Numbered from the stretch's first letter, positions 10,475 to 21,287 are shown. The stretch is DNA of 64,000 nt from Paraburkholderia ultramafica (GCF_902859915.1 NZ_CADIKK010000028.1:1-64000), one strand, 5' to 3'. Numbers and translations are program-made. The notes: generated by a model not told the origin, from the sequence alone.

Positions 10475-11446
10475 TCAGTCGCAAGCGTCGCCGATGACTT
10501 CCTCGATCCGCTGTTTGATCTCCGGCGTGATCCGCGCTGCCACCTCGGCGGATTTCATGTTCTCGCCAATCTGTTCGACCCGCGACGCGCCCGTGATCAC
10601 AGTGCTGACGTTCGGATTCTGCAGAATCCAGGCGATCGCGAGTTGGCCAATCGTGCAGCCCAACTCGTCGGCCACAGCGCCGAGCTTGCCGACCACGTTG
10701 TTCTTGCCTGCGTCGGTGACCTGCTTGCGCAGCCAGTCATAACCTTGCAACTGCGCGCGGCTATCGGCCGGCACGCCGTCGCGGTATTTGCCGGTGAGCA
10801 GCCCGGACGCGAGCGGACTCCAGGTGGTCAGCCCGAGGCCGATATCGCCGTAAAGCCGCTTGTATTCCTGCTCGACGCGTTTGCGGTGGAACAGGTTGTA
10901 CTGCGGCTGCTCCATGACCGGTTTGTGCAGATGGTGCCGCTCTGCGATCTCATACGCGGCGCGGATCTCGTCGGCGCTCCATTCGGACGTGCCCCAGTAC
11001 AGCGCCTTGCCGCGCGTGATCATGTCGCTCATCGCCCAGACGGTCTCCTCGACCGGCGTGTTCGGATCGGGACGATGGCAGAATACCAGGTCGACATAGT
11101 CGAGTTGCAGGCGTTTGAGCGACGCGTCGACTGCGTCCAGCAAGTATTTGCGGTTCAGCGTGTGGTACTGATTCGGCGCTTCCGTGAGCCCCCAGAAGAA
11201 TTTCGTCGACACGACATAGCTCACGCGCGGCCACGCCAGTTCCTTGAGGGCCTGGCCCATGATTTCCTCGGATTGGCCGCCCGCATAGACCTCGGCGTTA
11301 TCGAAGAAGTTGACACCCGCGTCGCGCGCTGCCGCAAGCGATTCGCGCGCCGCGCGATGATCCACCTGATTGCCGTAGGTGACCCATGAGCCGATGGACA
11401 GTTCGCTGACTTGCAGGCCGGAGCGGCCCAGACGTCGATAGTTCAT
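10475..11446 (-). CDS. aldo/keto reductase, potassium-channel beta-subunit-like
   Basis: This 323-residue NADPH-dependent oxidoreductase has the (alpha/beta)8 AKR pattern: [18 protein letters not shown] (catalytic Asp and Tyr), VVSTKFFWG (Lys), [11 protein letters not shown] (His) and the coenzyme segment [16 protein letters not shown]. It belongs to the Kv-beta/YghZ-type subgroup that reduces aldehydes such as methylglyoxal. The SD GGAGACAT is well placed before the ATG. It stands alone between rlmJ and the divergent hbdH. Confidence 0.88.
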   Translation of the reverse strand: MNYRRLGRSGLQVSELSIGSWVTYGNQVDHRAARESLAAARDAGVNFFDNAEVYAGGQSEEIMGQALKELAWPRVSYVVSTKFFWGLTEAPNQYHTLNRKYLLDAVDASLKRLQLDYVDLVFCHRPDPNTPVEETVWAMSDMITRGKALYWGTSEWSADEIRAAYEIAERHHLHKPVMEQPQYNLFHRKRVEQEYKRLYGDIGLGLTTWSPLASGLLTGKYRDGVPADSRAQLQGYDWLRKQVTDAGKNNVVGKLGAVADELGCTIGQLAIAWILQNPNVSTVITGASRVEQIGENMKSAEVAARITPEIKQRIEEVIGDACD

Positions 11447-11669
11447 GTATGTCTCCTTGTTGGTGATGCCGCCGGTATTGCGCCGAAAACGTCCAGTTTA
11501 AAGAGATGCAGCTCGATGTGCGTTTTACCTATGGAGTTCACAGGGTTCATGCACAATAGCAGCGTTGGCCGCAATGTAGCATTCGGCCGAACGGTCTATG
11601 CCGTTTGACCGACTTCACGCCGTTTGCGGCCTGTGGTCTCATTGCTCATCAACTGCATGGAGGTTCCGG

Positions 11670-12467
11670 ATGTCGTCTCTGAACACGAATCTGAACGGCA
11701 AGGTCGCCGTGGTTACTGGCGCGGCAAGCGGCATTGGCAAGCAGATTGCGCTGACCCTTTCCGCGGCGGGCGCGGCGGTCGCGATCGCCGACCTGAACCA
11801 GGACGGCGCGAACGCCGTCGCTGAAGAAATCACGAAAGGTGGCGGTAAGGCAATCGGCGTGGCGATGGACGTCACGAGCGAAGAGGCCGTCAATCAGGGC
11901 ATCGACAAGATCGCCGCGGAACTGGGCTCGATCGATATTCTGATTTCCAACGCCGGCATCCAGATCGTCAATCCGATCGAAAACTATTCGTTTTCGGACT
12001 GGAAAAAGATGCAGGCGATTCACGTGGACGGCGCCTTCCTCACCACGAAGGCCGCGCTGAAGCACATGTACAAGGACGATCGCGGCGGCATCGTGATCTA
12101 CATGGGCTCGGTCCATTCGCACGAAGCGTCGCCGCTGAAGTCCGCCTATGTGACGGCCAAGCATGCGCTGCTGGGGCTCGCACGCGTGCTGGCCAAGGAA
12201 GGCGCGAAGCACAACGTGCGCTCGCATGTGGTGTGTCCGGGTTTCGTGCGCACGCCGCTCGTCGACAAGCAGATTCCCGAGCAGTCCAAGGAACTCGGCA
12301 TCAGTGAGGAAGAAGTGGTCAAGCGCGTGATGCTGGGCGGCACGGTCGATGGCATTTTCACCACGGTGGAAGACGTCGCGCAGACGGTGCTGTTCCTGTC
12401 CACTTTCCCGACGGCGGCGCTGACCGGCCAGTCCTTCATTGTGAGCCACGGCTGGTACATGCAATAA
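11670..12467 (+). CDS. 3-hydroxybutyrate dehydrogenase (SDR)
   Basis: This 265-residue NAD-dependent short-chain dehydrogenase has the coenzyme motif TGAASGIGK, the NAG segment ISNAGIQ, a Ser in GSVHSHEAS and the catalytic YVTAK. The C-terminus contains [15 protein letters not shown] and [11 protein letters not shown], as in PhbDH/HbdH proteins. It interconverts (R)-3-hydroxybutyrate and acetoacetate. I start it at the ATG at 11670, which follows GGAGG; the longer frame from 11598 lacks support. It is followed 10 bases later by a patatin gene, suggesting a polyhydroxybutyrate or lipid turnover operon. Confidence 0.88.
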   Translation: MSSLNTNLNGKVAVVTGAASGIGKQIALTLSAAGAAVAIADLNQDGANAVAEEITKGGGKAIGVAMDVTSEEAVNQGIDKIAAELGSIDILISNAGIQIVNPIENYSFSDWKKMQAIHVDGAFLTTKAALKHMYKDDRGGIVIYMGSVHSHEASPLKSAYVTAKHALLGLARVLAKEGAKHNVRSHVVCPGFVRTPLVDKQIPEQSKELGISEEEVVKRVMLGGTVDGIFTTVEDVAQTVLFLSTFPTAALTGQSFIVSHGWYMQ

Positions 12468-12477
12468 GGAGGTGCCC

Positions 12478-13716
12478 ATGGCGCAACGCAATCTGAAGCG
12501 GGCGCGCGTGGGCGCGCCCGGCGACGGGGACGGCGAGGGCGCCGGTCCGCCCGCCGCCGCGCTCCCTGGCCAGCACTTCGAGTTGCCCAACTACGAAACT
12601 GTCGCGCTGATGCTGCAGGGCGGCGGCGCGCTGGGAGCCTATCAGGCCGGCGTCTTTCAGGGGCTTTACGAAGCCGGCATCGAGCCCAACTGGCTGGCGG
12701 GCATTTCGATTGGCGCGTTGAATACGGCCATCATTGCCGGCAATCCGCCGGAGAAGCGGGTCGAACGGCTGCTGCAGTTCTGGGAGACGATCTGCCAACC
12801 GGCATTCGGACCGCCATTGCCGGCTTTCGTCGAGCACGCGTTCTTCAATTCCAGCGAGGCCGTGCGCAAAGCCTTTACGGCAACCCAGGCGATGGGCGCG
12901 ATCGTCGAAGGGCAAAAGGGCTTTTTCGTGCCGCGTTTCCCGCCGCCGTTGCCCACGGTGTCCGGGCCGCCGCAAATGGCCAGCTACTACGACACTGCAC
13001 CGCTGAAGGCCACGCTCGAGGCGCTGTGCGATTTCGACCGGATCAATTCGCGCGAAATGCGCGTGTCGGTGGGCGCGGTCAATTGCGGTACGGGCAATTT
13101 TGCGTACTTCGATAACACGCACACCACGCTGAGGCCCGAACATTTCATGGCGTCAGGCGCGTTGCCGCCAGGCTTCGCGGCAGTCGAAATCGACGGCCAG
13201 TATTACTGGGACGGCGGTTTGATGTCGAATACGCCGCTCTACGAAGTGATCCAGTCCACGCCGCGTCGCGACACGCTCGCGTTCCAGGTCGATCTGTGGA
13301 GCGCGATCGGGCCGGTGCCGGACAACCTCACCGACGTTCAGGGACGCATGAAAGACATCCAGTATTCGAGCCGCACGCGTCTCGTGACCGACATGATGCA
13401 GCGCTCGCAGCGTTTCCGGCACGTGTTGCGCGAGGTGCTGGAGCGCGTGCCGTCCGACCAGCGTGACGATCCGTGGTGCAAGCTGGCCGAAGACCTCGCG
13501 TGTTCGAAGCGCTACAACGTGATCCATCTCATCTACCGGCAGAAGGAATACGAAGGGCACTTCAAGGACTTCCAGTTCGGCCTGTCGACCATGCGCGAGC
13601 ACTGGCGAAGCGGTCTGGAGGACATCCGCCGTTCGCTCGAGCAACCCGAGTGGCTCGACATACCCGATAACGACGCGGGTTTCGTCACGCACGATATCCA
13701 TCGCGATGCGCGCTGA
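12478..13716 (+). CDS. patatin-like phospholipase with DUF3734 C-terminus
   Basis: This 412-residue predicted serine hydrolase has the oxyanion loop QGGGALGAYQAG, the nucleophile elbow GISIGALN (Gly-x-Ser-x-Gly) and the catalytic Asp in DGGLMSNTP, so the Ser-Asp dyad is complete. The C-terminal half matches the DUF3734 extension (RLVTDMMQRSQRF, IHLIYRQKEYEGHFKDFQFG). I choose the ATG at 12478, which follows AAGGAGG by 5 bases; a GTG at 12472 is less likely. It is co-transcribed with hbdH and could mobilise PHB or phospholipid. Confidence 0.88.
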   Translation: MAQRNLKRARVGAPGDGDGEGAGPPAAALPGQHFELPNYETVALMLQGGGALGAYQAGVFQGLYEAGIEPNWLAGISIGALNTAIIAGNPPEKRVERLLQFWETICQPAFGPPLPAFVEHAFFNSSEAVRKAFTATQAMGAIVEGQKGFFVPRFPPPLPTVSGPPQMASYYDTAPLKATLEALCDFDRINSREMRVSVGAVNCGTGNFAYFDNTHTTLRPEHFMASGALPPGFAAVEIDGQYYWDGGLMSNTPLYEVIQSTPRRDTLAFQVDLWSAIGPVPDNLTDVQGRMKDIQYSSRTRLVTDMMQRSQRFRHVLREVLERVPSDQRDDPWCKLAEDLACSKRYNVIHLIYRQKEYEGHFKDFQFGLSTMREHWRSGLEDIRRSLEQPEWLDIPDNDAGFVTHDIHRDAR

Positions 13717-13744
13717 AAGGGCGGCGGCGTTCAGCAATAAAAAA

Positions 13745-13769
13745 CGGCGCCCTTTCTGAAAGGGCGCCG
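13745..13769. terminator. bidirectional intrinsic terminator
   Basis: A perfect 11-bp stem CGGCGCCCTTT / AAAGGGCGCCG with a 3-base loop is flanked by an A-run on the left (13737-13744) and TTTT on the right. It separates the patatin gene (+) from tyrB (-) and can stop both transcripts. Confidence 0.9.
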
Positions 13770-13825
13770 CTTTTCACAAGCAGTTCCAGCAGAGCGGGCG
13801 ACGAACGTCCGCGCTCTGAAATGCG

Positions 13826-15025
13826 TTACTTCAACACGTGAGCAATCGCGTTAGCCACTGTGTCGAGGTTGCGCGTGTTCAGCGCAGCCACGCAGATGCG
13901 GCCCGTGCCCACGGCATAGATGCCGAACTCTTCGCGCAGACGGTCCACTTGCGGCGCCGTCAGACCCGAGTACGAGAACATGCCGCGCTGTGCGTTCACG
14001 AAGCTGAAGTCGCGATCCACACCGCTCGCCCGCAGGCGCTCAACCAGACCATTGCGCATTGCGCGGATACGGTCGCGCATTTCGGCCAGTTCCTTTTCCC
14101 ACGTGGCGCGCAGTTCGGGCGAGGCGAGCACCGCTGCGACCACCGAGCCACCATGCGTCGGCGGGTTCGAGTAGTTCGTACGGATCACGCGCTTCAGTTG
14201 CGACAGCACGCGTGCGGCTTCTTCCTTGCTTGCCGTGATGATCGACAGCGCGCCGACACGCTCGCCGTACAGCGAGAACGACTTCGAGAACGACGACGAG
14301 ACGAACACGTTCAGTTCCGATGCCGCAAACAGACGCACGGCTGCGGCGTCCGATTCGATGTTGTCGCCGAAGCCCTGGTACGCGATGTCGAGGAACGGCA
14401 CCAGATCGCGCGCCTTGACGACTTCGACCACCTGCTTCCATTGATCGACGGTGAGGTCGACGCCGGTCGGGTTGTGGCAGCACGCGTGCAGCACGACGAC
14501 CGTGCCTGCGGCGTAGCCGTCCAGCGCGCTCAACATGCCTGCGAAGTTCACGCCATGCGTGTGCGCGTCGTAGTACGGGTACGACTCGACCTGGAAGCCT
14601 GCGCCTTCGAACAGCGCGCGGTGGTTTTCCCAGCTCGGATCGCTGATCGCGACCTTGGCCGCCGGGTTCAGGCGCTTCAGGAAGTCCGCGCCGATCTTCA
14701 GCGCGCCCGTGCCGCCCAGTGCCTGCGCCGTGACGACACGGCCCGCTGCGATCAGCGGCGAGTCGTTGCCGAGCAGCAGCTTCTGCACGGCTGCATCGTA
14801 AGCGGCGATGCCTTCGATCGGCAGATAGCCGCGCGGCAGCGCAGCTTCGACGCGGGCCTTTTCAGCTTCGCGCACGGCGCGCAGCAGCGGAATCTTGCCT
14901 TCTTCATCGAAGTACACGCCAACGCCGAGATTGACCTTGGTGGCGCGCGTATCGGCGTTGAAAGCTTCGTTCAGGCCCAGAATCGGGTCGCGGGGAGCAA
15001 GTTCGACGGCGGAGAACAGAGACAT
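13826..15025 (-). CDS. tyrB: aromatic amino acid aminotransferase
   Basis: This 399-residue class I PLP aminotransferase contains the family start FSAVELAPRDPILGLNEAF, the HNPTG motif (HACCHNPTGVDLT), DIAYQGFG and the PLP lysine region SSSFSKSFSLYGERVGAL. It transfers amino groups between aromatic amino acids or aspartate and 2-oxoglutarate. The start is the ATG at 15025; the longer frame to 15361 has no family similarity. It is divergent from uvrB. Confidence 0.9.
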   Translation of the reverse strand: MSLFSAVELAPRDPILGLNEAFNADTRATKVNLGVGVYFDEEGKIPLLRAVREAEKARVEAALPRGYLPIEGIAAYDAAVQKLLLGNDSPLIAAGRVVTAQALGGTGALKIGADFLKRLNPAAKVAISDPSWENHRALFEGAGFQVESYPYYDAHTHGVNFAGMLSALDGYAAGTVVVLHACCHNPTGVDLTVDQWKQVVEVVKARDLVPFLDIAYQGFGDNIESDAAAVRLFAASELNVFVSSSFSKSFSLYGERVGALSIITASKEEAARVLSQLKRVIRTNYSNPPTHGGSVVAAVLASPELRATWEKELAEMRDRIRAMRNGLVERLRASGVDRDFSFVNAQRGMFSYSGLTAPQVDRLREEFGIYAVGTGRICVAALNTRNLDTVANAIAHVLK

Positions 15026-15498
15026 GGTGGGTGGGCAGCAGTAGTGAAAAGAGGGCGGCTCCGAGCGCGGGCGGCCCAGCCTGAGGCGTCTGATGCAGAA
15101 CGCGGACAGGTGGCGGATGGCGGCGAGCGAGCGTAACTTCGCATTGTAACGAATCCGCGAGCGTTTTTCGGGCGACAAGACCAGCAGGAGGCAATTATTT
15201 GCTTGAAAAACAGGCACTCCGGCGTCATATGGCGAGAACAGCTCTGCGCGGACGCCGACTGGCGACAGCCGCCAGCCGGCTCCCGGTCCATCCCACGAAC
15301 GCCCCTTATGGCCGCTCTGCGCATAACCGGAAAGACTCGATTGGTCCGAGCAAAGGGCCATAGCAGTGCTCCGGCGATCGGCCGCAAACCCGCCCGCGAC
15401 TTCCCAGACGACTTCCTCAACCCTACGCGGACCCGCTCAATCCGCGTTTCCCGCAACCCGTTAGAATGGTCCTTTGCCCAAGGCCCGGTGCCGTCCCC
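15026..15498. other. tyrB-uvrB divergent intergenic region
   Basis: This 470-base gap contains no supported gene. A -10-like TTAGAATGG lies near 15461, just upstream of uvrB. I looked for a LexA box (CTGT, 8 bases, ACAG) and did not find a convincing one by eye. Confidence 0.4.
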
Positions 15499-17592
15499 AT
15501 GTCCGAACACCACCTGACTGAAGCCGAAGAAACGCTCGACGAATCCAAATTCGTCACGTTCGAAGGCTCGCCGTTTCAGCTCTATCAGCCGTATCCGCCC
15601 GCCGGCGACCAGCCGACGGCGATCGACACGCTCGTCGAAGGCGTCGAGGACGGGCTCTCGTTCCAGACGCTGCTCGGCGTAACCGGCTCCGGCAAGACCT
15701 TCACGATGGCCAACACGATCGCGCGGCTCGGCCGCCCGGCGATCGTGTTCGCGCCGAACAAGACACTCGCCGCGCAGCTTTATTCGGAGTTCCGCGAGTT
15801 CTTTCCGCGCAATGCGGTCGAGTACTTCGTGTCGTACTACGACTACTATCAGCCGGAAGCCTACGTGCCGCAGCGCGACCTGTTCATCGAAAAGGACTCG
15901 TCGATCAACGAGCATATCGAGCAGATGCGGCTGTCGGCCACCAAGAGCCTGATGGAGCGGCGCGACGTGGTGATCGTCGGCACGGTGTCGGCGATTTACG
16001 GTATCGGCAATCCGTCCGAATATCACAAGATGATTCTGACGCTGCGCACCGGCGACAAGCTCGGTCAGCGCGACATCATCGCGCGGCTGATCGCGATGCA
16101 GTACAACCGCAACGAAGCCGACTTCCAGCGCGGCTCGTTCCGCGTGCGCGGTGACACGATCGATATCTTCCCGGCGGAGCACGCCGAGATGGCGGTGCGT
16201 GTCGAATTGTTCGACGACGAAATCGACACGCTGCAACTGTTCGATCCGCTCACCGGCCGCGTGCGGCAGAAGATTCCGCGCTTTACCGTGTATCCGTCGT
16301 CGCACTATGTGACGCCGCGCGATACCGTGGTGCGCGCGGTCGAAACGATCAAGACCGAGTTGCGCGAGCGGCTCGAATTCTTCTATAGCGACGGCAAGCT
16401 GGTCGAAGCGCAGCGGCTCGAGCAGCGCACCCGCTTCGACCTGGAAATGCTGCAGGAGTTGGGTTTCTGCAAGGGCATCGAAAACTACTCGCGGCATTTC
16501 TCCGGCGCGGCGCCCGGCGAGCCGCCGCCGACGCTGGTCGACTACCTGCCGCCGGACGCGATCATGATGCTCGACGAATCGCACGTGCTGATCGGCCAGT
16601 TGAACGGCATGTACAACGGCGACCGGGCGCGCAAGGAGAATCTGGTCGACTACGGCTTTCGCCTGCCGTCGGCGCTCGATAACCGGCCGCTCAAGTTCAA
16701 CGAGTTCGAGCGCAAGATGCGCCAGGTCGTGTTCGTGTCGGCCACGCCGGCGGATTACGAAAAGAAAACAGCCGGGCAGGTGGCCGAGCAACTGGTGCGC
16801 CCGACCGGTCTCGTCGATCCGGAAATCGAAGTTCGGCCGGCGCGCAGCCAGGTCGACGACGTGCTCGGCGAGATCAACGAGCGCGTCAAGGTCGGCGACC
16901 GCGTGCTGGTCACGGTGCTGACCAAGCGGATGGCCGAGCAGTTGACCGAATTTCTGGCCGACCACGGCGTCAAGGTGCGCTATCTGCACAGCGACATCGA
17001 CACGGTGGAGCGGGTCGAGATCATCCGCGATCTGCGGCTGGGCACCTTCGACGTGCTGGTCGGGATCAACCTGCTGCGCGAAGGGCTGGATATCCCGGAA
17101 GTGTCGCTGGTCGCGATTCTCGACGCGGACAAGGAAGGCTTTCTGCGCGCCGAGCGCTCGCTGATCCAGACCATCGGCCGGGCGGCGCGCAACGTGAACG
17201 GCAAGGCGATTCTGTACGCGGACAAGGTGACGGACTCGATGCGCCGCGCGATCGACGAAACCGAGCGGCGGCGCGCCAGGCAGATCGCCTTCAACGTCGA
17301 GCACGGCATTACGCCGCGCGGGGTGGTCAAGCGCATTCGCGACATCATCGACGGCGTGTACAACGTCGACGATGCGCGCGCCGAACTGAAGGAGCAGCAG
17401 ACGCGCGCGAAATTCGAGGACATGTCCGAGAAGCAGCTCGCCAAGGAGCTCAAGCGCCTCGAAAAGCAGATGATGGAGCACGCCAGGAACCTCGAGTTCG
17501 AAAAGGCCGCGCAGACCCGCGACCAACTGGCGCTGCTGCGTCAGCGCGTGTTCGGCGCGAACGTCGGCGACCACGTCCCCGGCATCGAATAA
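15499..17592 (+). CDS. uvrB: excinuclease ABC subunit UvrB
   Basis: A 697-residue damage-recognition helicase of nucleotide excision repair. Helicase motif I is GVTGSGKTF, followed by the beta-hairpin region [12 protein letters not shown], motif II LDESHV, motif [12 protein letters not shown] and a C-terminal UVR domain for UvrC contact ([21 protein letters not shown]). I start it at the ATG at 15499 ([11 protein letters not shown]); the frame opens slightly upstream at 15466. It is full length and ordinary. Confidence 0.96.
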   Translation: MSEHHLTEAEETLDESKFVTFEGSPFQLYQPYPPAGDQPTAIDTLVEGVEDGLSFQTLLGVTGSGKTFTMANTIARLGRPAIVFAPNKTLAAQLYSEFREFFPRNAVEYFVSYYDYYQPEAYVPQRDLFIEKDSSINEHIEQMRLSATKSLMERRDVVIVGTVSAIYGIGNPSEYHKMILTLRTGDKLGQRDIIARLIAMQYNRNEADFQRGSFRVRGDTIDIFPAEHAEMAVRVELFDDEIDTLQLFDPLTGRVRQKIPRFTVYPSSHYVTPRDTVVRAVETIKTELRERLEFFYSDGKLVEAQRLEQRTRFDLEMLQELGFCKGIENYSRHFSGAAPGEPPPTLVDYLPPDAIMMLDESHVLIGQLNGMYNGDRARKENLVDYGFRLPSALDNRPLKFNEFERKMRQVVFVSATPADYEKKTAGQVAEQLVRPTGLVDPEIEVRPARSQVDDVLGEINERVKVGDRVLVTVLTKRMAEQLTEFLADHGVKVRYLHSDIDTVERVEIIRDLRLGTFDVLVGINLLREGLDIPEVSLVAILDADKEGFLRAERSLIQTIGRAARNVNGKAILYADKVTDSMRRAIDETERRRARQIAFNVEHGITPRGVVKRIRDIIDGVYNVDDARAELKEQQTRAKFEDMSEKQLAKELKRLEKQMMEHARNLEFEKAAQTRDQLALLRQRVFGANVGDHVPGIE

Positions 17593-17778
17593 AGCCGCTT
17601 TCCACCGCAGGGCGCGGCAATGTGCCGCCCTGTCCATTGCAGCCGGAAAATCCGCCTGACGCCCCAGCACGTTCCCTCACACGCGCTTCCTTAAATCTGC
17701 CTTAAGACCCTATTGCGACAAGGCTTTGCGTGCGTCCTGAATTGTTCTCCGTGGCGATCAATGATAAACTCGCCCAAT

Positions 17779-17799
17779 ATTGAGAATGGTTCGCATTTA
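17779..17799 (+). promoter_or_regulatory. Fur-box-like site upstream of ftrA
   Basis: The sequence ATTGAGAATGGTTCGCATTT resembles the 7-1-7 Fur consensus and lies about 130 bases before ftrA. Iron-dependent repression of the ftr operon would fit its role. The match is partial; footprinting or a Fur matrix score would settle it. Confidence 0.5.
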
Positions 17800-17927
17800 A
17801 AGTTCGTATATGCGGTTTCTTCCGGTCGATCGCCCCTGCTGAAGGATGGTGGGACCGCCGCATCAGGCATGCGCAACGCACTGTTCCAATGGGTTCGATT
17901 CCAGTCTGATAAAAACAAGGAGTTTCA

Positions 17928-18476
17928 ATGCGGATTTCTTCATTTGTGCGCGGTGGCGCCGCAGCGGTGGCCGCAGTGGCGGCTCTTTCGGCGACGGCCG
18001 CGGAATACCCGATCGGCAAGCAGCAGATCCAGGGCGGCATGGAAATCGGCGCGGTCTACCTGCAGCCGATCACGATGGAACCGGAAGGCATGATGCGCAA
18101 GGCGTCGGACTCGGACATCCACCTCGAAGCCGACATCCACGCGGTCAAGAACAACCCGACCGGTTTTGCCGAAGGCGACTGGATGCCGTATCTGCAAGTG
18201 CGTTATGAGCTGACGAAAGCCGGCTCGAATCAGACGCAGAAGGGCGACATGATGGCGATGGTCGCCAACGACGGTCCGCACTATGGCGACAACGTCAAGC
18301 TGCAAGGCCCGGGCAAGTATCACCTGAAGATGATCGTCGAAGCGCCGATGCAGACAGGCCATATGGCTTTCGGCCGTCACGTCGACAAGGAAACCGGCGT
18401 GGGCCCGTGGTTCAAGCCGATCACGCTCGAGTACGACTTCACCTTCGCCGGCATCGGCAAGAAGGGCGGCTACTGA
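17928..18476 (+). CDS. ftrA: periplasmic P19/Tp34-type iron-binding protein FtrA
   Basis: This 182-residue protein has a signal peptide (GGAAAVAAVAALSATAAEY) and a P19-type mature domain. The metal-ligand pattern includes MEIGAVYLQPI, EPEGM, SDIHLEADIH and ANDGPHYGDNV. It also has HMAFGRHVDKETGVG near the end. In ferrous iron transport systems of the FtrABCD/EfeUOB-like class it captures Cu/Fe in the periplasm. It leads the ftrA-ftrB-ftrC-ftrD operon, behind a Fur-like site. Confidence 0.88.
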   Translation: MRISSFVRGGAAAVAAVAALSATAAEYPIGKQQIQGGMEIGAVYLQPITMEPEGMMRKASDSDIHLEADIHAVKNNPTGFAEGDWMPYLQVRYELTKAGSNQTQKGDMMAMVANDGPHYGDNVKLQGPGKYHLKMIVEAPMQTGHMAFGRHVDKETGVGPWFKPITLEYDFTFAGIGKKGGY

Positions 18477-18618
18477 TCGGTCGATTGCCGCCGGTCACGC
18501 TGCGCAGCCATGCTTGAGCGCGCGGCCGCAGATCGACGAACGGGCGAATGAGTGAATGAATGCAGCAGGCGGCGCGCGGACGATCGAGATCGGCGCGCCG
18601 CGTTTTCCGGAAAGGCTA

Positions 18619-18951
18619 ATGAGAATTAACCGAAAGATCGCGATGCTCGCCGCCACGATGTTGCTCGCGGGCACCGCCCACGCAGCCGACCTGCCGACCT
18701 TCAAGCTGGAAATGAACGACGGCAAGCTGAACCCGGCCCGTATCGAAGTGCCGGCGGGGCAGCGTATCAAGATCGAAGTGCGCAACACCGGCAAAGGCGC
18801 AGCCGAATTCGAAAGCGTGCAGCTTCGTAAAGAAAAGGTGTTGGCGCCGGGCGCGGATTCGTTCGTCGTGATTGCTCCGCTGGAGCCGGGCGAATACAAG
18901 TTTTTCGACGATTTCCACCAGCAGGCGCAGGGCGTGATCGTCGCGAAGTAA
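18619..18951 (+). CDS. ftrB: periplasmic cupredoxin-like protein FtrB
   Basis: This 110-residue exported protein has a signal peptide (KIAMLAATMLLAGTAHAAD) and a cupredoxin-like fold (RIEVPAGQRIKIEVRNTG, EFESVQLRKEKVLAPG, EPGEYKFFDDFHQQAQG). It is the predicted oxidase or electron acceptor that converts Fe(II) to Fe(III) for FtrC. I start it at the ATG at 18619 because the signal peptide then begins correctly; an upstream GTG frame is ignored. It lies 142 bases after ftrA. Confidence 0.85.
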   Translation: MRINRKIAMLAATMLLAGTAHAADLPTFKLEMNDGKLNPARIEVPAGQRIKIEVRNTGKGAAEFESVQLRKEKVLAPGADSFVVIAPLEPGEYKFFDDFHQQAQGVIVAK

Positions 18952-19038
18952 TCGCTTGAGACGCAAGCGCGAGCGCTCGGCGAGTGCCGCGTTCGCTCAG
19001 GCAGTCAAGCAGCAGAAAGGATAGAAGGGAGAGCTTGA

Positions 19039-19884
19039 ATGGGTCAGATTCTATTCATCGTGTGGCGGGAAAGCGTCGAGGCCTTGCTGGTCGTCGGCAT
19101 CCTGTACGCGTGGTTGAAAAATGGCGACGACGATGCGCGCCGCGGCTTGCCGTACCTGTGGGGCGGCGTCGCGGCCGGTGTGATCGCGGCGGTGGCGCTC
19201 GGCGCGGCGCTGGTCGGCTTCACCGAAGTGCTTTCCGGCGACGCGCAGGATTACTTCCAGACCGCGATGGTGCTGGTCGCCTGTGTGCTGATCGTGCAGA
19301 TGGTGCTGTGGATGAAGCAGCACGGCCGGTCCCTGAAGCGCGACATGGAACAGTCGCTGCGAAAGAGCCAGCGCGACTCGAACTGGTGGGGCGTCGCGTT
19401 GCTGGTGGCGCTGGCGATCGCGCGTGAAGGCAGCGAAACGGTGATCTTCCTGTACGGCCTCGGCTTCGGCCAGTCGGGTCACGTCGACGGCAATCAGATG
19501 CTGGCGGTCGTGATCGGCCTTGGTCTCGCGTTCCTGACTTTCTACTTGCTGCAACTGGGCGGCAAGTTCTTCTCATGGCGGCTCTTCTTCCGCGTCACCG
19601 AAATCATGCTGCTGTTCCTAGGCGCGGGCCTGTTCCAGACCGGTGTCGACAAGCTGATCGACAAGGAAATCCTGCCGACGATTGTCGACCAGTTGTGGAA
19701 TTCGTCGGCGATCCTCGACGACTCGAACACCTTCGGTTCACTGGTCGCGACGCTGACTGGCTATCGCGCTCATCCGGCGCTGATGAATCTGCTGGCGTAC
19801 GCGGTGTACTGGGCGGTCGTTTATCTGCTGTTGCGTCGTGCGAATCGCAAGCCGGCGCAGCAAGCGGCAGGGCGCGCCGCATGA
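19039..19884 (+). CDS. ftrC: FTR1-family iron permease FtrC
   Basis: This 281-residue inner-membrane permease has about seven hydrophobic segments. Two REXXE iron motifs are visible, RESVE near the N-terminus and REGSE in the middle (IAREGSETVIFLYGLG), as required for FTR1 transport. It imports ferric iron formed by FtrB. Its stop overlaps the ftrD start as ATGA at 19881-19884. A GGGAG ribosome binding site precedes the ATG. Confidence 0.92.
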   Translation: MGQILFIVWRESVEALLVVGILYAWLKNGDDDARRGLPYLWGGVAAGVIAAVALGAALVGFTEVLSGDAQDYFQTAMVLVACVLIVQMVLWMKQHGRSLKRDMEQSLRKSQRDSNWWGVALLVALAIAREGSETVIFLYGLGFGQSGHVDGNQMLAVVIGLGLAFLTFYLLQLGGKFFSWRLFFRVTEIMLLFLGAGLFQTGVDKLIDKEILPTIVDQLWNSSAILDDSNTFGSLVATLTGYRAHPALMNLLAYAVYWAVVYLLLRRANRKPAQQAAGRAA

Positions 19885-21287
19885 GCGCCGTGATGACCCG
19901 GCCGGGTCGTCTTGCGGCGGCCGGCCAATGGATGCAGCGTCACGGCGCCGTGATCCGCGGCATTCAATGGGTTGTGGTGGCGGTGTACGCGTTTCTGATC
20001 ATCGTGCCGGCGGTGATGCCGCTGCCGGACGACACCGCGCATCTGTGGACCAACCTGACGCTCGCCGCGCAGTTCGTGTTCTGGGGCATCTGGTGGCCGT
20101 TCGTGTTGCTGTCGATGGTGATGCTCGGCCGGGTCTGGTGCGGCGTGCTGTGTCCGGAAGGCGCGCTCGCCGAATTCGCCAGCAAGTTCGGCCGCGGCTG
20201 GGCGATCCCGCACTGGATGCGCTGGGGCGGCTGGCCGTTCGTCGCGTTCGGCATCACCACCATCTACGGGCAGATGGTGAGCGTCTACCAGTATCCGAAG
20301 GCCGTGCTGTTGGTGCTCGGTGGCTCGACCTTCGCGGCGATTATCATCGGCTTGCTTTATGGACGGGAGAAGCGCGTCTGGTGCAAGTACCTGTGCCCCG
20401 TCAACGGGGTTTTTTCGCTTCTGGCACGCCTTGCGCCGTTCCACTACAAAGTCGATGAAGACGCCTGGCGGCGTTCGTACAGGAACGGCGAGCATGGGCA
20501 TCGCGTGATTCCGATCAATTGCGCGCCGCTCGTGCCGCTGCGCAATATGAAGGGGGCGGCGGACTGCCATATGTGCGGCCGTTGCAGCGGGCACCGCGAC
20601 GCGATTGCGTTGACGTGGCGCGCGCCGTCGTCGGAAGTCGTGCAGCTCGGCGACAAGCGGGCGAACCCGTGGGACACCGCGTTGATCCTGTACGGCCTGC
20701 TCGGCATCGCGATCGGCGCGTTCCACTGGACCGCGTCGCGCTGGTTCGTCGACCTGAAGATGTTCTTCGCCACGTGGCTGGTCGATCACGACATCACCTG
20801 GCCGCTCGACACCAACGCGCCGTGGTTCCTGTTCACGCATTACCCCGAACAGAACGACGTGTTTTCCTGGCTCGACGGCACGATGGTGATCGGCTACATC
20901 CTCGCGACCGCGCTGGTATACGGCACCGCGCTGCTGCTGTTGCTGACGGGCGCGACGCGCATGCTCGGGCGTTTCAGCGCGGTGCGTCTGCATCATCTGA
21001 CGCAAGGGCTGATTCCGATCGCCGGCGCGGGTGTGTTCCTTGGGCTGTCGGCCACGACGTTGTCGCTGCTGCGTGCGGAACATGTGCCGCTGTGGTGGGC
21101 GTCGGATCTGCGTCTCGCGATTCTGCTGATCGCTAACCTGTGGAGCGCATGGCTTGCGTGGCTCGTCACGCGTCGCTATAGCGAGCGCTTCGTGCAGCGC
21201 AGCCTCGCGATGATGTGGTTCGCCGCCGCACTGGCCGTGGTCGATAGCGCGTGGTGGTTGATGTTCTGGGGCTGGGCTTCGAAGTAA
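19881..21287 (+). CDS. ftrD: polyferredoxin-like membrane protein FtrD
   Basis: A 468-residue membrane protein with 4Fe-4S cysteine clusters (WCGVLCPEGAL, WCKYLCPVNG, CHMCGRC) and multiple transmembrane segments. In FtrABCD systems it is thought to take electrons from the iron-oxidation step to the cytoplasmic side. I start it at the ATG overlapping the ftrC stop, since the open frame upstream belongs to ftrC. The operon ends here with a terminator about 65 bases downstream. Confidence 0.9.
   Translation: MSAVMTRPGRLAAAGQWMQRHGAVIRGIQWVVVAVYAFLIIVPAVMPLPDDTAHLWTNLTLAAQFVFWGIWWPFVLLSMVMLGRVWCGVLCPEGALAEFASKFGRGWAIPHWMRWGGWPFVAFGITTIYGQMVSVYQYPKAVLLVLGGSTFAAIIIGLLYGREKRVWCKYLCPVNGVFSLLARLAPFHYKVDEDAWRRSYRNGEHGHRVIPINCAPLVPLRNMKGAADCHMCGRCSGHRDAIALTWRAPSSEVVQLGDKRANPWDTALILYGLLGIAIGAFHWTASRWFVDLKMFFATWLVDHDITWPLDTNAPWFLFTHYPEQNDVFSWLDGTMVIGYILATALVYGTALLLLLTGATRMLGRFSAVRLHHLTQGLIPIAGAGVFLGLSATTLSLLRAEHVPLWWASDLRLAILLIANLWSAWLAWLVTRRYSERFVQRSLAMMWFAAALAVVDSAWWLMFWGWASK

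Noticed and set aside
14971-17670. 899-codon minus-strand frame opposite uvrB
   Set aside because: It mirrors uvrB codon structure and has no family motifs; a high-GC shadow.
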